A stretch of 64,000 nucleotides of DNA from assembly GCF_027943255.1 (NCBI RefSeq), contig NC_072893.1, positions 20,978,001-21,042,000 on the forward strand. Direction: 5' to 3'. This DNA comes from Anastrepha obliqua. Its lineage: Eukaryota > Arthropoda > Insecta > Diptera > Tephritidae. The position numbers and the translations under genes were made by a program. Under the pieces are notes generated by a model. The model was not told where the DNA came from, ran no database searches, and saw only the letters and a program-made list of their open reading frames with translations. Positions 42,480 to 53,194 of this stretch are shown piece by piece (within the stretch, counting starts at the first letter, position 1; every line of letters starts with the position of its first letter).

Positions 42480-43938
42480 CGAACTTTTCAAACGACCCTC
42501 GTTGTTCTACTGACTGAAGCGAATTTGTTTGCAACCTGCATAATTCGAAATGCAAAAATTACTATTACAAAATTAATAAACCTGCAATTTTTATAAAAAA
42601 ATGATATGTAAAAACTATTTTCCACCTTTTGTGAAAACAATTTCACGACACAATGTACTTACATACATAGAATGTGTGCATTAAAATGCGAATTTATTTA
42701 TCTCTGCACAGATGTATCTAAAAATTCATATGCGCATAACTGTAAAATTTTGAAAAAAATTCAAAAGTTAATAACAAGGACCTCATGCGGTGTAATCGAA
42801 TAGTAGCACAAGAATGCCACATTAGTAAAAAAACAACATATGGAATGTATGTATGTATACACAAATATACACACACAAAAAATAGTCAGTATGTGAGTGT
42901 TTAAAGGCAGCCCACTGCCATAGCACAGCCACACCCACTGCAATTCAGTAGCGCCTCACTCATTGTACTCGACCACACAAAGGTGTGTAAACACTAATTG
43001 TTCGGATTTGAAGTACTTGGAGGACGCGCACTTAACAGCCTGGCAAATGTTGGTAGTTGAACTCATTGCATCCATACCAACCCACTTACAGACTCATAAA
43101 GAGAAAAGAATTACCCATTGCGCAGTGGCAACGCAATAATAAAAGCCTCACTAAGTTCATAATAAAAAATAGAAAAGGTAATAAAAAGTCATATTAGTAA
43201 GCGCGTTTGCGGGCGGACGGTGGTGTATGAGACACTAATAAGAGCAACAGAATAGCGCACATACAAATTGAATAGCTGCTGGCTTGACAAGAAAGTCGCT
43301 CACAAGGGGTTGTTGCATTTCTTTACGAGTATTTCTGTTGGCTCTTCTGAGTTGAATTGCTCATTTAGAAAGGCGCACTTCAGCGTTAAGGACATCAACA
43401 ACAATAGCAACAACACACGCTTTGTTGGACTGCAGTGCATGCAGCGTAGGTAAATAGACGAGCACAATAATAAATAGAAGGAAAAATGTCAGGAGTGGCT
43501 CCACTTAAGTGTCGACTTATGCTTTGCCTTGGGAGTCAAATGCGCCGTTTTCGTAAAAAGAATAAAATAAATGTACAAACATATATAGACTTACATACAA
43601 TATATGTGTGTATATATATATATATATATGTATATGTACAACTCACACAAAAATAGATTGAAAATAAATGTGGAGAAATTTAAACCAAGTTAAAAGTATT
43701 AATTTAAGTTTTTCAGACTTATCGCAAACTTCGTCTGAAGAAAAGTTAAACATTTTTTTTTTGTATTACATTGTAATTTTTGGCAATGTTTTGCTCCCTT
43801 GGAGTTCTCGACAAGGCTGTGCTATGAGGTTTTGTATTATAAAAATCTAGAGCTGTCTCGGCACAAATCTGTAATTTTCTTTGGCGAAAATATGCAGACA
43901 AACAACGCTTCAGATCCAGGTTTTTCAACCTAAAATAT
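42480..43938. other. Non-coding stretch with TATA microsatellite
   Basis: No recognisable family. A (TA)n tract lies at about 43610-43640, with minor ATACA repeats at 42845-42880. Confidence 0.4.
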
Positions 43939-44126
43939 ACAAGGTGAACTCCACAATAAAAAGTGGGTCATAAAAATGTTTTTGATGGCGCCATCTTTTT
44001 AATGAGTTAGTGCGTTGGAAGTTGCATCCTTAGCTGGCTTCTAGTGAAAGCTTGGTGGCATTCGGTTCAGTGGAAGCGAAGTAATTGCATCTAAAGTGTC
44101 AATGTGTTGGTGTCTTCGGTACAAAA

Positions 44127-45382
44127 ATGGGTTTCGAACAAAGAGCTAATATCAAATTTTGTGTTAAAATCGGTAAAACCTTTACCGAAACATTTGAATT
44201 GGTGAAAAACGTTTAAGGCGATGATTGTCTATCTCGTGCCAGAGTTCATGAGTGGTTTACACGTTTCAAAATCAGTAATTACCAAAAACTCCATCGAAAT
44301 TGTTCGTAAATTTATCAAAAATCAACCGAAATCATCGCTGAAATTCATGGAATCGGAGTTGAATATCTCCAAAACATCGATTTATTGCACTTTAACTGAG
44401 CATTTGGGCTTACGAAAGGTCTGTGCACGTTTCATTCCGCACAAGTTAACTGAGGGCCAAAAATTGCTCAGAATTCAGCATTCGAAAGACCTCATTAAAG
44501 AGGCGAGAAAAGACGAGAACTTCCTTTACAACATTCGAACTGGTGATAAAACCTGGTGTTTCCAACATGAACCTGAGACTAAGCGTTAAAGTGCCGAATA
44601 GAAGGCCCCAGGCGAGCCACCACTCAAAAAATCGCGTTTGGAGAAGTAAAAAATTAAGTTGATGTTCATTTGTTTATACGATTCCAAGGGAATCGTCCAC
44701 AAGGAGTTCGTGCCAATTTTCTGTTTTGGCGTTTTGAAGCGTTTCTTGCATCGCATTCGTCGAATTCGCCCTGAATACCGCGAAGAAGGAAGCTGGCGCT
44801 TATTACAAGAAAATGCACCATCTCATCGATTCACTCTTGTGATTGATTTTTTGACTAGAAATCGCATTTTAACCATTAATCACTCGCCGTATTCGCCTGA
44901 TATGGGAAAGGAAAACGTGTTGCGACCGTAGAGGCCATTCAAAAGGCTTATACCGACATCCTGAAATACATTCCGTTCAACGACCTCAAACACTCTTTCG
45001 AAAAGCTTTTATATATATAAAATTGGCGCGTACACCCTTTTTGGCTGTTTGGCCGAGCTCCTCCTCCTGTTTGTGCGTCTTCATGTTGTTCCACAAATGG
45101 AGGGACCCACAGTTTCAACCCGACTCCGAACGGCTGATATTTTTATGCGGAGCTTTTTCATGGCAGAAATACACTCGGAGGTTTGCCATTGCCTGCCGAG
45201 GGGCGACCGCTATTAGAAAAATGTTTTTCTTAATTTTGGTGTTTCACCGAGACGCAAACCTACGTTCTCTCTGTGAATTCCGAGTGGTAGTCACGCACCA
45301 ACCCTTTCGGTTACGGCGGCCGCGAAAAGCTTTTAGATCGGGAAAACAGTGTATCGAGGCCAAAGGGGACTAATTTGAATAA
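44127..45382 (+). pseudogene. Mariner transposase, frameshifted and SINE-interrupted
   Basis: MGFEQRANIKFCVKIGKTFT opens the HTH region. Then, with shifts, come FIKNQPKSSLKFMESELNIS, SIYCTLTEHLGLRKVCARFI, the first aspartate in RTGDKTWCF (normal TGDETW), and FICLYDSKGIVHKEFVP. The second aspartate position is glutamate in the decayed LLQENAPSHR block, followed by INHSPYSPDM with the third aspartate lost in a deletion. The last residues before the SINE are NDLKHSFEKLL. After the SINE, GKQCIEAKGD continues to a premature stop. Inactive. Confidence 0.85.
45012..45322 (-). mobile_element. tRNA-derived SINE inside mariner, 13-bp TSD
   Basis: 311-bp minus-strand copy, almost full length, bounded by the exact 13-bp repeat CGAAAAGCTTTTA (44999-45011 and 45323-45335). 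The 3' (TA)n tail is at the left. The head at the right starts GCGGCCGCCGTAACCGAAAG. The B-box is degraded (GGTTTGCGTCTC) and the A-box region is recognisable. The repeat belongs to the mariner coding sequence, so the SINE is younger. Confidence 0.95.
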
Positions 45383-45529
45383 ATAAACTCGAAGTTATCA
45401 GAACAGAGCTCATATCGTTTATACTTTAGCTCAGTCTTGTTTATTTTGGACTTCACCTTTTATATATAATTGGTGCTTACACAGCGTCGCTGCACCATGT
45501 CTATGTCGCCGTAAAGCTCATACAGCTCA

Positions 45530-46300
45530 TTGTTCCATCGCCTTCGCTATTCATTTCAATTTCGTGTTTGGTTCTTTTACAACGCACTTGGCTACTCTGC
45601 AGGAGTCCAACACAGACCAACGTCTTCTATGGTTAGACCTCATGAAGTCGTCAAGTTGAATCGATGTAGAATTGACACCTAGAAAGGGTTCAGGGTCTAG
45701 TGGAATGCTTGCTGAAGCTGTCATTAGGTAGTTTATCAGCCAACTCGTTCCCTGTAATACCGCAGTGTCCAGGCACCCAAACAAGACAAACTTTGTTGTG
45801 TTTTGCAATACTTTTTAGTTTTGTCTTACATTCACCAATCAATTTCGAAGAGCAGCGTGGGTTAGCAAGGGCTCTTAGTGCAGCTTGATTGTCACCCCAA
45901 AACCAAAACTACTACCCCGCCACTTTTTCTCAATTAGTCAATATGTTACATTCAAGATGTCTGTCCTGTAGCGTAGGAGTATTACGTGTCTTCGTCTAAG
46001 TACCATCCAGATCCGCTACCATCACTGGTATTGAATCCACCGATGCAGAAATTGTGCTGTTATACCGTTAATAGATTCTCTGGACTTAACCATTGAACTC
46101 TAACTGGGATCAAAACGTCATAGTTTCTACCGAAGCTAACATAAGCAACCCGGTTGTCCGCTGGCATCTAGAACAACTGACTGCGGCAAGTGTTTTCTTA
46201 GTTTCCCCAGACTCCGTTTAATTCCAGCCTTTACGCCAGCTTCATCGCTGCCTTTCGAATTTGAAGTTTGTGGTACATCAACTTAAGTTAATCTCGGCTG
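45530..46300 (-). mobile_element. RNase H LINE remnant (family D relative)
   Basis: Minus strand from about 46300 downward: a decayed RT-RNase H connection (QIRKAAMKLA, NGVW, RNYDVLIPVRVQWLSPENLL), then QAALRALANPRCSSKLIGEC and VCLVWVPGHCGITGNELADK (intact last RNase H block), followed by the spacer. The first two acidic blocks are damaged. It resembles family D (23545-24379). Confidence 0.75.
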
Positions 46301-46309
46301 TAATATAAA

Positions 46310-46680
46310 TTTTCAAAATATTCAGGATACCAGAGTTAGTAAAGAGCGAATTCACAACGATGCCATAATTTGTCTTTTATTTAATCCCAATGTAACACCT
46401 GTTATAAAATCGATACTTTCAATGAGTTTGAATAAATATAAAATATTGAAATTAGTGTCCAGTCGAATATTTCGCTTCGAATTCGGGTATCAAATATTCA
46501 TACGAGAATCAGTTTCAAGATTTTAACATAATCTTAAATAAATAATGTGAGAACGCATGTGTATGTATGTGTTGCTTATTTTTTAATTTAAATTTAATTT
46601 AATTTATTTTTTAATTTAGTAAAATTTGAAAATTAAAAAAATTAAATACGAATTAAAAGGTGTTTCAATAAAATTTTGCA
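46310..46680. other. Unassigned AT-rich spacer
   Basis: Nothing recognised. TTTAATTT-type low complexity near 46580-46640. Confidence 0.35.
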
Positions 46681-46690
46681 TTTTGGGGCA

Positions 46691-46849
46691 CTAATTTGAA
46701 GAGGAAATTTCCAATTTTTGCTTAGAACTTATTAAGGCCTCATCGTCTTCATTCTTGGACTTTCGCGCAATGGATAATTTATGTGGTGGATCGCAATTGT
46801 CAATGATGCCACTCCACATAAAGTACGACGAGTAAGCCTCAGGGGCCAT
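46691..46849 (-). CDS. Short unidentified open frame (52 aa)
   Basis: Minus-strand ATG-to-stop frame with a non-repetitive composition unlike the surrounding AT-rich DNA. It starts MAPEAYSSYFMWSGIIDNCD, continues KLSIARKSKNEDDEAL and ends EISSSN-stop. I recognise no family. It could be the end of a decayed transposase or a host exon. No splice or promoter evidence supports expression. Confidence 0.25.
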   Translation of the reverse strand: MAPEAYSSYFMWSGIIDNCDPPHKLSIARKSKNEDDEALISSKQKLEISSSN

Positions 46850-47001
46850 TTTTTTGGCATTTATTAAAAAAAATATTGCATTAAAAGTTTTTTAAATCTA
46901 TTCGGGATAAAATAAACAGTATTAGATCCCAAAATAAAAAAAAATATGTTTACTAAATAAAGGGTGACTCAAATACAACTCTTTTTTTCAAATAAGTTAT
47001 A

Positions 47002-47575
47002 AAGGATTTTCCAATAAGAGGTGTTATTTTGATATTCAATCAATGGTTTCGTTGCTTGTGTGGCACGTAGCACCGCCGTCTTGTTGAAAATAACAGTTGT
47101 CCAGATCAATACCCTCCAATTCCGGCCATAAAAAATCGTTCATCATCTCTCGATAGCGCAATCCATTCACCGTAACTGTTGCTCCAGCTTCATTTTCGAA
47201 AAAGTAAGGTCCAATGACTCCGCCGGTCCATAAACCGCACCAAACAGTCGCACGTTGAGGATAGAGAGGCTCTCTAAAGATAACTCTTGGATTCTGAGCC
47301 CCAGATCCGACAATTTTGCTGGTTAACGAAGCCACCGAGGTTGAAGTGGAAGTGGGGCTCATCACTCAAGCTGATTTTTGGATGGAATTACGGATAATTT
47401 TCATGCATTTCAACCACCCATTCAGCAAAGACACGACGTTGTTGATGATCGGCCGGCTTGACTTCTTGTGTTAACTGACTTTATAAGCCTTAAGACCCAA
47501 ATCTTTATGCAAAATAGTGTAATGACGCTTGTGGAATATCTAATTCCAGAGAACACCTGTTATTGGAAAACCCTT
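47002..47575 (-). mobile_element. Internally deleted DD41D mariner with TIRs (574 bp)
   Basis: Left end AAGGATTTTCCAATAAGAGG and the reverse complement of the right end AAGGGTTTTCCAATAACAGG match with two differences, continuing GTGTT, flanked by TA on both sides. The minus strand holds only the middle of the transposase (47036-about 47540): HKDLGLKAYKV, PADHQQRRVFAEWVVEMHEN, FHFNLGGFVNQQNCRIWGS, ATVWCGLWTGGVIGPYFFEN and CYFQQDGGATCHTSNETID. It then runs straight into the TIR, so the third-aspartate half and the N-terminus are deleted. It is a non-autonomous derivative that kept both ends. Confidence 0.88.
47036..47365 (-). pseudogene. DD41D transposase, middle segment
   Basis: A 109-codon open frame around the second catalytic aspartate (YFQQDGGATCHT, with one extra glycine) and the WCGLWTGG and VNGLRYREMMNDF motifs. 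The frame was created partly by the internal deletion, and the C-terminal residues come from just before the left TIR. Confidence 0.8.
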
Positions 47576-47579
47576 TATA

Positions 47580-47920
47580 AAACACACGCAATTTCTGACT
47601 ATATCTGACGAATGCCTCAGACGGAATCGACTTCAACGGTCTGCACCGTTTCTGGATTGTCTGCAATGCAAAGATCTTCCAGGATACATTACAAAACTAC
47701 CAGAGTCTTGTTGGAGCCCCAAAGCATTCAATTAACATAATTAATCAATTATATCTAAGGCGGCATTTCGTCTTTGCAATACTTAAAATTACAGACAGAA
47801 TAATTGACGAAAGGTGGCAAGAACATAAATTCGGTGTTTGCAGAGGCAGTCGAACTACTCCAAATCGAAATTGAACTTCTTCAATAATAGGTGAGGAATG
47901 TAAGTTCAGCCTAGTTTCCG
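47580..47920. other. Unassigned spacer
   Basis: No family recognised. Confidence 0.3.
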
Positions 47921-48300
47921 TTACAAGATGGAATGAGCTCCAATTCATGTGGCGGGGTGGCGGGACACTGCGTTGTTCAAAGCAACAAACTGACTGCTGA
48001 AGTGGCGAGCCACAGCTCTTTGAAGCTTTCAATTGGACCGAAACAAAATTTAGGACCGAACATAGCAAGAACAGTTGGGCCGATTTTCAGGGATAAAGCT
48101 CATTTGAGCCAATGGTGCAGTGCTCACACCTGCAAAACAGCCGAGTGCTTTCTGAAAAATATTGGCAGAGCGATAGCAAAAAAATCAGACGGAGAAGGAA
48201 TGAGATATGAACTCTGATAGGATTAATTACGGGCCACAATCCATGGGAACGACATTTGTATGGTCACCATATGCATCATGGACGCTCCACTGGGTACATA
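47920..48300 (+). mobile_element. RNase H LINE tail (family D relative), decayed
   Basis: Plus strand, mixed frames: a blurred GHCVVQSNKLTAEVASHSSL (from the GH-GVQGNE-AD-LA block), QWCSAHTCKTAECFLK, then GLITGHNPWERHLYGHHMHH. This parallels CRTAKRF and ITGHNPWGQHM of family D. No cysteine tail remains. Confidence 0.6.
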
Positions 48301-48399
48301 ACATGAGGAATTCATTTAAATATATTTTGTTTTGGTGATTTGAATGCCGAAATTTTATTGGGAATGTAAGCAAAAAAGAAGCGGGTCACTTAGTTTAGA

Positions 48400-48720
48400 T
48401 TAGACTTGACTGTCATCCGACACACTCAGGCCTGAATAGTTCCATTTCGATAACACTAGAGCTCATCCTTTATACTCCTGAGTCTTCGCTGAGCCAAACT
48501 TTGGGCTTGATAAATTTTGTTAATATCGGCAACCCTATTTGTGAGACCTCTTTTCTTGACATCAGAGCGTGGAAAACTTTTTTCTGTATAGAGCAATGCA
48601 TCAACACATGAGGAGTTCACGGTCTACTCTTCTTCAATATCTTGACACGTTCGATAAAAGCTATTATGAGGTACCCCCAGAAAAAATTTGCCTACTTATT
48701 TGATAAAAAGGCGATTGCCT
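48400..48720 (-). mobile_element. RNase H LINE tail (family I relative)
   Basis: Minus strand reads GVPHNSFYRTCQDIEEE, a stop, and SQRRTRG-type decayed tail residues with VADINKIYQAQSLAQRRLRS. The 3' UTR contains CACTCAGGCCTGAATAGTTC, similar to the family I UTR at 5430. Decayed. Confidence 0.55.
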
Positions 48721-48859
48721 CCAACCGGCATTGCAGCATTGATAAAGTGTATAGTATATTAATATTTGGAAGTAGCTAAGGGAATCGGTATCTGGGTGAA
48801 TATTTCCCTGCAAGCTCATCTGCAGGGCACTTTTTAACATTCAAACCATCGAACCGCAA

Positions 48860-49340
48860 GAAAACCCGATCAGTTGCTACGGCCTAGTCACCTTGTGTGG
48901 ATTAAACTTGGTAAATTTTGTGTGGAGAATGAGGATAGTACAGGGAATTTTTTTAAGCTGTTGGACTTTTTCTTTTTAATTGTTATTGATGGTATACAAA
49001 AAGCTGCAGAAGAGGGATCTATTGGAACGTCCATGAACATCTCGAATACCTTGCGTACGCTGATGATTTATACCTTCTCTCCGTCAAACACATCGAAATG
49101 CAGAACAAAATTGACCAAAAAAATGAAGAGCGTGAAAACGAAAGCCCTGAAAATTCGATCCACGAACAGCCGCCCGTTCCTCTTAAATGGCGATCAAATT
49201 GAGAACGTTGACTTTTTTACTTACTTGGGTAGTATCCTTGCCGCTGGAGATAGTGCGAAACTAGACTAGAAAATCACGGATTTTTAAGTCGAAAGTGTAG
49301 GTAGATTGGGCATTCGCTTCAGAAGAATGCAAATGAATCG
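48860..49340 (+). mobile_element. RTE-like LINE M, RT palm (left part)
   Basis: Plus strand: a decayed pre-palm, then the catalytic box EYLAYADDLYLLS in one frame (about 49045-49085), then in the next frame KTKALKIRSTNSRPFLLNGD and VDFFTYLGSILAAGDSAKLD, followed by a stop. YADD is intact at the residue level. It is interrupted by the RNase H LINE at about 49340, and its C-terminus appears at 50283. Confidence 0.78.
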
Positions 49341-50282
49341 CCGCCTAGCACTCAGATTAAGAGAAATCGATCTACTCAGAACGAACCAACTTCAAGGTGA
49401 AGGGGCTTACTCCGATAAAGTCGGCATCAGCCAATCATTTCGCCTACCTCATCATTGCAGTGTATTTCAGTCGGAAGTCACTGCCATAAAAAAATAATAA
49501 TAAACGGTAATAAAAACGAGAATATTATCCACAAATGAAGCCTTTATATACTCGGACAGTCAAGCGGCAATAAAAGCGCTAGCATCTAAAACACACTGGT
49601 AAAACAGAATGTTTTAAACTTCTGAATGACGTATCAAAATACTTTAAAGCGCAGCTTATTTAGGTGCCAGGCCACAAGAATATAGCAGGGAGCTGCAAGA
49701 TGAACTTACTCGAACCGGTACAACGATTGACCTCCAAATGGATAAGACGCTGATGCCTATGTCTATAGCCACTTGTGCACTACTTATAGATAGGGAAACC
49801 ATCAACAAGGTAAATACAAACCTCTTAACATGCGAACTAAGCAGACAGACTTGGTCGAAATGGAACAGCAGTCGATCGAAAATTTTGTTAAGATTTAACA
49901 GAAAAGTCATGAGAAAAATGATGGAGGTATTAACTGGTCATTGTCTGATAGGCAGCCACGCTCGAAGATTAGGACTCCCGTACTTCGATTTCTGTAGAAG
50001 CTGTCTAAATACAGAAGAAGAGGAAACAGTCAGACACTTTTTATGTGAGTGTGAAAGCTTAACTAAAACGAGGCTCCGCAGTCTTGATACGGCATTTTTA
50101 ACTGATGTAGCGGACACAGCGCATCTGAAACTGACGAAGCTTTGCTCGCTTATTAAAGCTACCGGATGGTTAGAAAAGGAACCCATAGGGTAAGGATAAG
50201 TTCCAGTGGAATCACAATGAACCTACGAAAGGTCTAAGTGTGTCATTGCGACAGCCACCCTACCTACCTACCTACCTACTGG
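49340..50282 (+). mobile_element. RNase H LINE (family I) inside LINE M
   Basis: Plus strand. RNase H is entered at about 49393 (EGAYSDKVGISQSF, VFQSEVTAIKK with the glutamate), then IYSDSQAAIKALASKTHW with the aspartate. A decayed PGHKNIAG block follows, then the open C-terminal frame (49738-50193) with LTGHCLIGSHARRLG, LPYFDFCRSCLNTEEEETVR and HFLCECESL, ending WLEKEPIG-stop. The 3' UTR ends in an uninterrupted (CTAC)n run at 50256-50280. This is the longest copy of the family also seen at 5405-5682. Confidence 0.85.
49738..50193 (+). pseudogene. LINE I C-terminal tail, open frame
   Basis: 151 codons with the zinc-finger-like C-x2-C...H-x4-C tail (CRSCLNTEEEETVRHFLCEC) and the natural stop. 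It contains no catalytic residues. It serves as the reference for recognising shorter family I tails. Confidence 0.8.
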
Positions 50283-50461
50283 ATTGGAATCCATAACTGT
50301 CCAAAGATATCTTGGAGGAGAACGGTCCAGAAAGAAGTGGCAAAGTCAGGAAAAACTTGCAACAAAATTTAGCTCCTTGCAGAAAAGCAGAACCAGATGG
50401 ATGTGTTTTACTGAGGCCCTATGCTCCAGTGGGAGAAACAGGGATCGAAGATGATGATGAT
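50283..50461 (+). mobile_element. LINE M C-terminus and (GAT)n tail
   Basis: Plus strand: LDWNP, a stop, then RTVQKEVAKSGKT in a second frame, and TEALCSSGRNRDRR-stop in a third, running into GATGATGATGATGAC. This is the end of an RTE-like LINE whose palm lies at 48860-49340. A short trinucleotide-repeat tail is typical of RTE 3' ends. About 150 codons between the two parts are missing. Confidence 0.7.
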
Positions 50462-50462
50462 G

Positions 50463-50590
50463 ACACCCTTTTTGGATGTTTGGCCGAGCTGCTTCTCCTA
50501 TTTATCGTATTAGTCTTGATGTTTCTCCACAAATAAAGGGACCCACAGTTTTAAGCCGGCCCCGAACGGCAATTTTTTTTTTTGAAGTGA
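50463..50590 (-). mobile_element. tRNA-derived SINE, 3' half
   Basis: Minus-strand copy of the 3' half: ACCCTTTTTGGATGTTTGGC, CGAGCTGCTTCTCCTATTTA and CCACAGTTTTAAGCCGGCCC, then CGAACGG and a T run. The head is absent. It abuts the (GAT)n tail of LINE M. Confidence 0.78.
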
Positions 50591-50594
50591 AACT

Positions 50595-51470
50595 TCTTAA
50601 ACGTCGATGGACAAGCAAGAATGGAGAGTAAAATTTCAAGACCATGCAACGTTTTGGGCATTTTCGTTCCGCGAAAGAGAAAAAAGATGTAACGTAGAGT
50701 AAAAGGAGAGAGAGAGCTATACCTTATATATATCTTAGATACACTTTAGGCTATTTTTTCTGAGTTTTTCCTTGTGGTTGCTAATTTCTAGTGAGAAATA
50801 ACACTGCCTACTTTTTGGCGCCTGTTTTTTGGTGCAAACTTGTAGGAAATATATATTTGGTGCCTACTTTTTGGCGTTATATTTCCTTGGTGTCTACTGT
50901 TTGGGGCGTTTTTTGGTCCCAATTTTTTTGGCGTTTTTTTTTGGTGCTACTTTTTGGCGCTTATTTCCGTTTCCTGGCTAGTGCTTGTGCGTACTATAAA
51001 GTGCTATCCATTCCGGCGTCGGATTTATTGGTATTGCCTAGCGGTAATTTGTGCGGTTGCTGCGGTTCTGGAATCGCTGCGTTTGTGCGAGTGATGAACG
51101 CTCGGAGTAGTGCGCGTTGTTGCCACGGTTTGTGTCCGGCGTTTACCTACACCGGTCGACCTTCTCCGTTTTTTGTAAATTTTGTCTATTTGTATTCTCT
51201 GCAAATGTTGTGAATTTATTTAGACAAATATTCTTTCTCTCTCTCTCTCTCATTCTCTCTCGGGTCTCACCCTCTTTCTTTGTCTGCCTTGAAACTTTCG
51301 CTTCTGTTATGTGTACTACGCCGCAGGCACTTCTTTTTTTAGTTGTTATAATCCACTTTAGTGACGTAATATCAATTCTTTTGTATTTTTACAGAATTGC
51401 TTTTTGAGTTAATAAAAATAATAGAAAATAAGTCACGCGCTAAATCACTTCTCGTCCAGGTTTTGATTCT
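50595..51470. other. Non-coding stretch with TTTTTGGCG interspersed repeats
   Basis: From about 50807 to 50965 the word CTACTTTTTGGCG (or a close variant with TTTGGTGC) recurs at intervals of roughly 20-40 bp. AG-rich (50700-50720) and TC-rich (51233-51262) tracts bound the region. It could be the remnant of an LTR or another non-coding element; no protein motif is seen. Confidence 0.4.
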
Positions 51471-53190
51471 CCTAAAATATTCGATTTTGCAGTGCATTGG
51501 CAACACTGTGCGAAATGTTGAATCCCGATTTGCGCTGAATGTTTGAATTATTCACTTTCGGCCAACAAATTGGTTTCGGTGGGACACAAAATAGCACTAA
51601 ATAATACAATGGAATATTTTTATGCGTAGAAAAAACTTTGAATGAATTTCGCTTGTTTTCGTTGCTTAGCAATCACATATCGGCACACGGGCACACAGGC
51701 ACACAGCCAATCGACAACGGTAATGCTCAGACAAACAGAAAAAAATGCAGACCAGAACTCAAAGGTACTTGTAAAACTTTTCTGAGCTTTGTAGAAATGC
51801 AAAGTAAAAATACTTGCTTTGCTTGGAGTATTTTAGGGCTTGAGTGGGCGAGTCGACCTGGCCTAGCTGTCACCTTTGTTGATTTAGTTTAATGTAGCAT
51901 TCCTGCTTATTTGCTTCAATAATGAGGAAAAATTTTGTAGTTGTTGTTGTTGCTGTGGCATCACTATGCACGACAACAACGAGAATGGTGCGAGAGCGAA
52001 GTTCGTCAGTTGTGGCTGCTGAGCCGATTACCAAATTAATCTGCGTGTTGACATGGATTCGTTTTCATTGATTACCCATTTAAAAGGGGTTAATACAATT
52101 GTGGGATACTAATTTTTTTTTTTTTTTGTGTTTTTCCTCTTTTGATTTTTTCTTCCTTTCATTGCTTTATGCGCTTTGCAACATGTGCCACACATTACTT
52201 GCAAAAGCAGCAATAGACACAAAAACAAAACAAAAAATCCATTGCATACAAAATAAATGTTATTACTTTGCACTAACTCACACACGCACAGGCGGGGGTG
52301 GGCGGGTTGAAAAACTGATAATATTCAGCGAATACAGTCATCATTCATATTCGCCCTTGAGACGTCTGTCGGCAAATCTCAACAAACGCATTTAACTTTA
52401 TAAATTTAATAATGGCATTTGTTGCAATAATAAAATAGATACGAAAGTACTGGCTGGCGAATGTATTGATAGCCGTCAGTCACTCAGTCAGGCAATGAGT
52501 GCGTGTGTGCCTGCGTCGGTGGTTGGGGGTCGCCATTTGCGGCTGCCTGCCAGTGGGGTGGCACACATTCGGACCGGGCATGTGGTAAGTGTGGTTTAGC
52601 CCGCAGCGCGAAGGGACTGCAGTGTGGTGAAGTAGCGTTTTGGCGCACTTCAACAACTGACGTCCAAGAAGACCCTTGCACAACAGCCATTCCACAAATC
52701 AATTCCATTGAGACTAGATACGCTGCCGCGCCGGTCCACAGTTAGCAGGCGTAATCGAAAATATGATAGGAAATTCGCCCAAGCGTGTTGTGCTCTCGCT
52801 TCTGCTCTATGTTTGTGTTTTGCTCTTTGTTATTGTTCGCTGTTGGGCGTCTCGCCTTAATGAGAAATCTATTAGCGCCTTCTGTTGCATGCCACACAAA
52901 GCAACCGCCCATCAAGCACGCCCTTTCATTCACTCAATCATTCATGCAATCACTTGAACGTCATTCCAACCAGTGGCTGTAATTTGAGAAACCTGTTGGC
53001 TGCGGTGCATTGATGGGCAAGTGCTTGGACACATCGGTAAACTCAGGCAGATGGATACTCAAGCAAACCCTGCAGGGAAATCAACTGGGAACTACTAGGC
53101 TTTCCAGTGCTTTGTACAATTACGAATAATTTTTGTGGCGAATTCTTGTGAATGATTCTTCTACTTGCGAATTTTACGTGGCTACGTCCC
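51470..53190. other. Non-coding stretch, possible host intergenic DNA
   Basis: No transposon signatures. Poly-T at about 52111-52128. Overlapping short frames at 52480-52745 on both strands reflect a locally GC-rich patch, not a recognised protein. Confidence 0.4.
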
Positions 53191-53194
53191 AGAA

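Larger units (their letters stand above)
43940..45460 (+). mobile_element. TIR-bounded mariner split by a SINE
   Basis: The left end CAAGGTGAACTCCACAATAA and the reverse complement of the right end (AAAGGTGAAGTCCAAAATAA) form TIRs, each flanked by TA. Subtracting the SINE and its extra TSD (324 bp) leaves about 1.2 kb, normal for mariner. The transposase runs on the plus strand from ATG at 44127. Confidence 0.88.

Noticed and set aside
52480..52745. Open frames on both strands in a GC-rich patch
   Set aside because: Three overlapping frames on opposite strands with proline/histidine bias; typical of GC-rich non-coding DNA.
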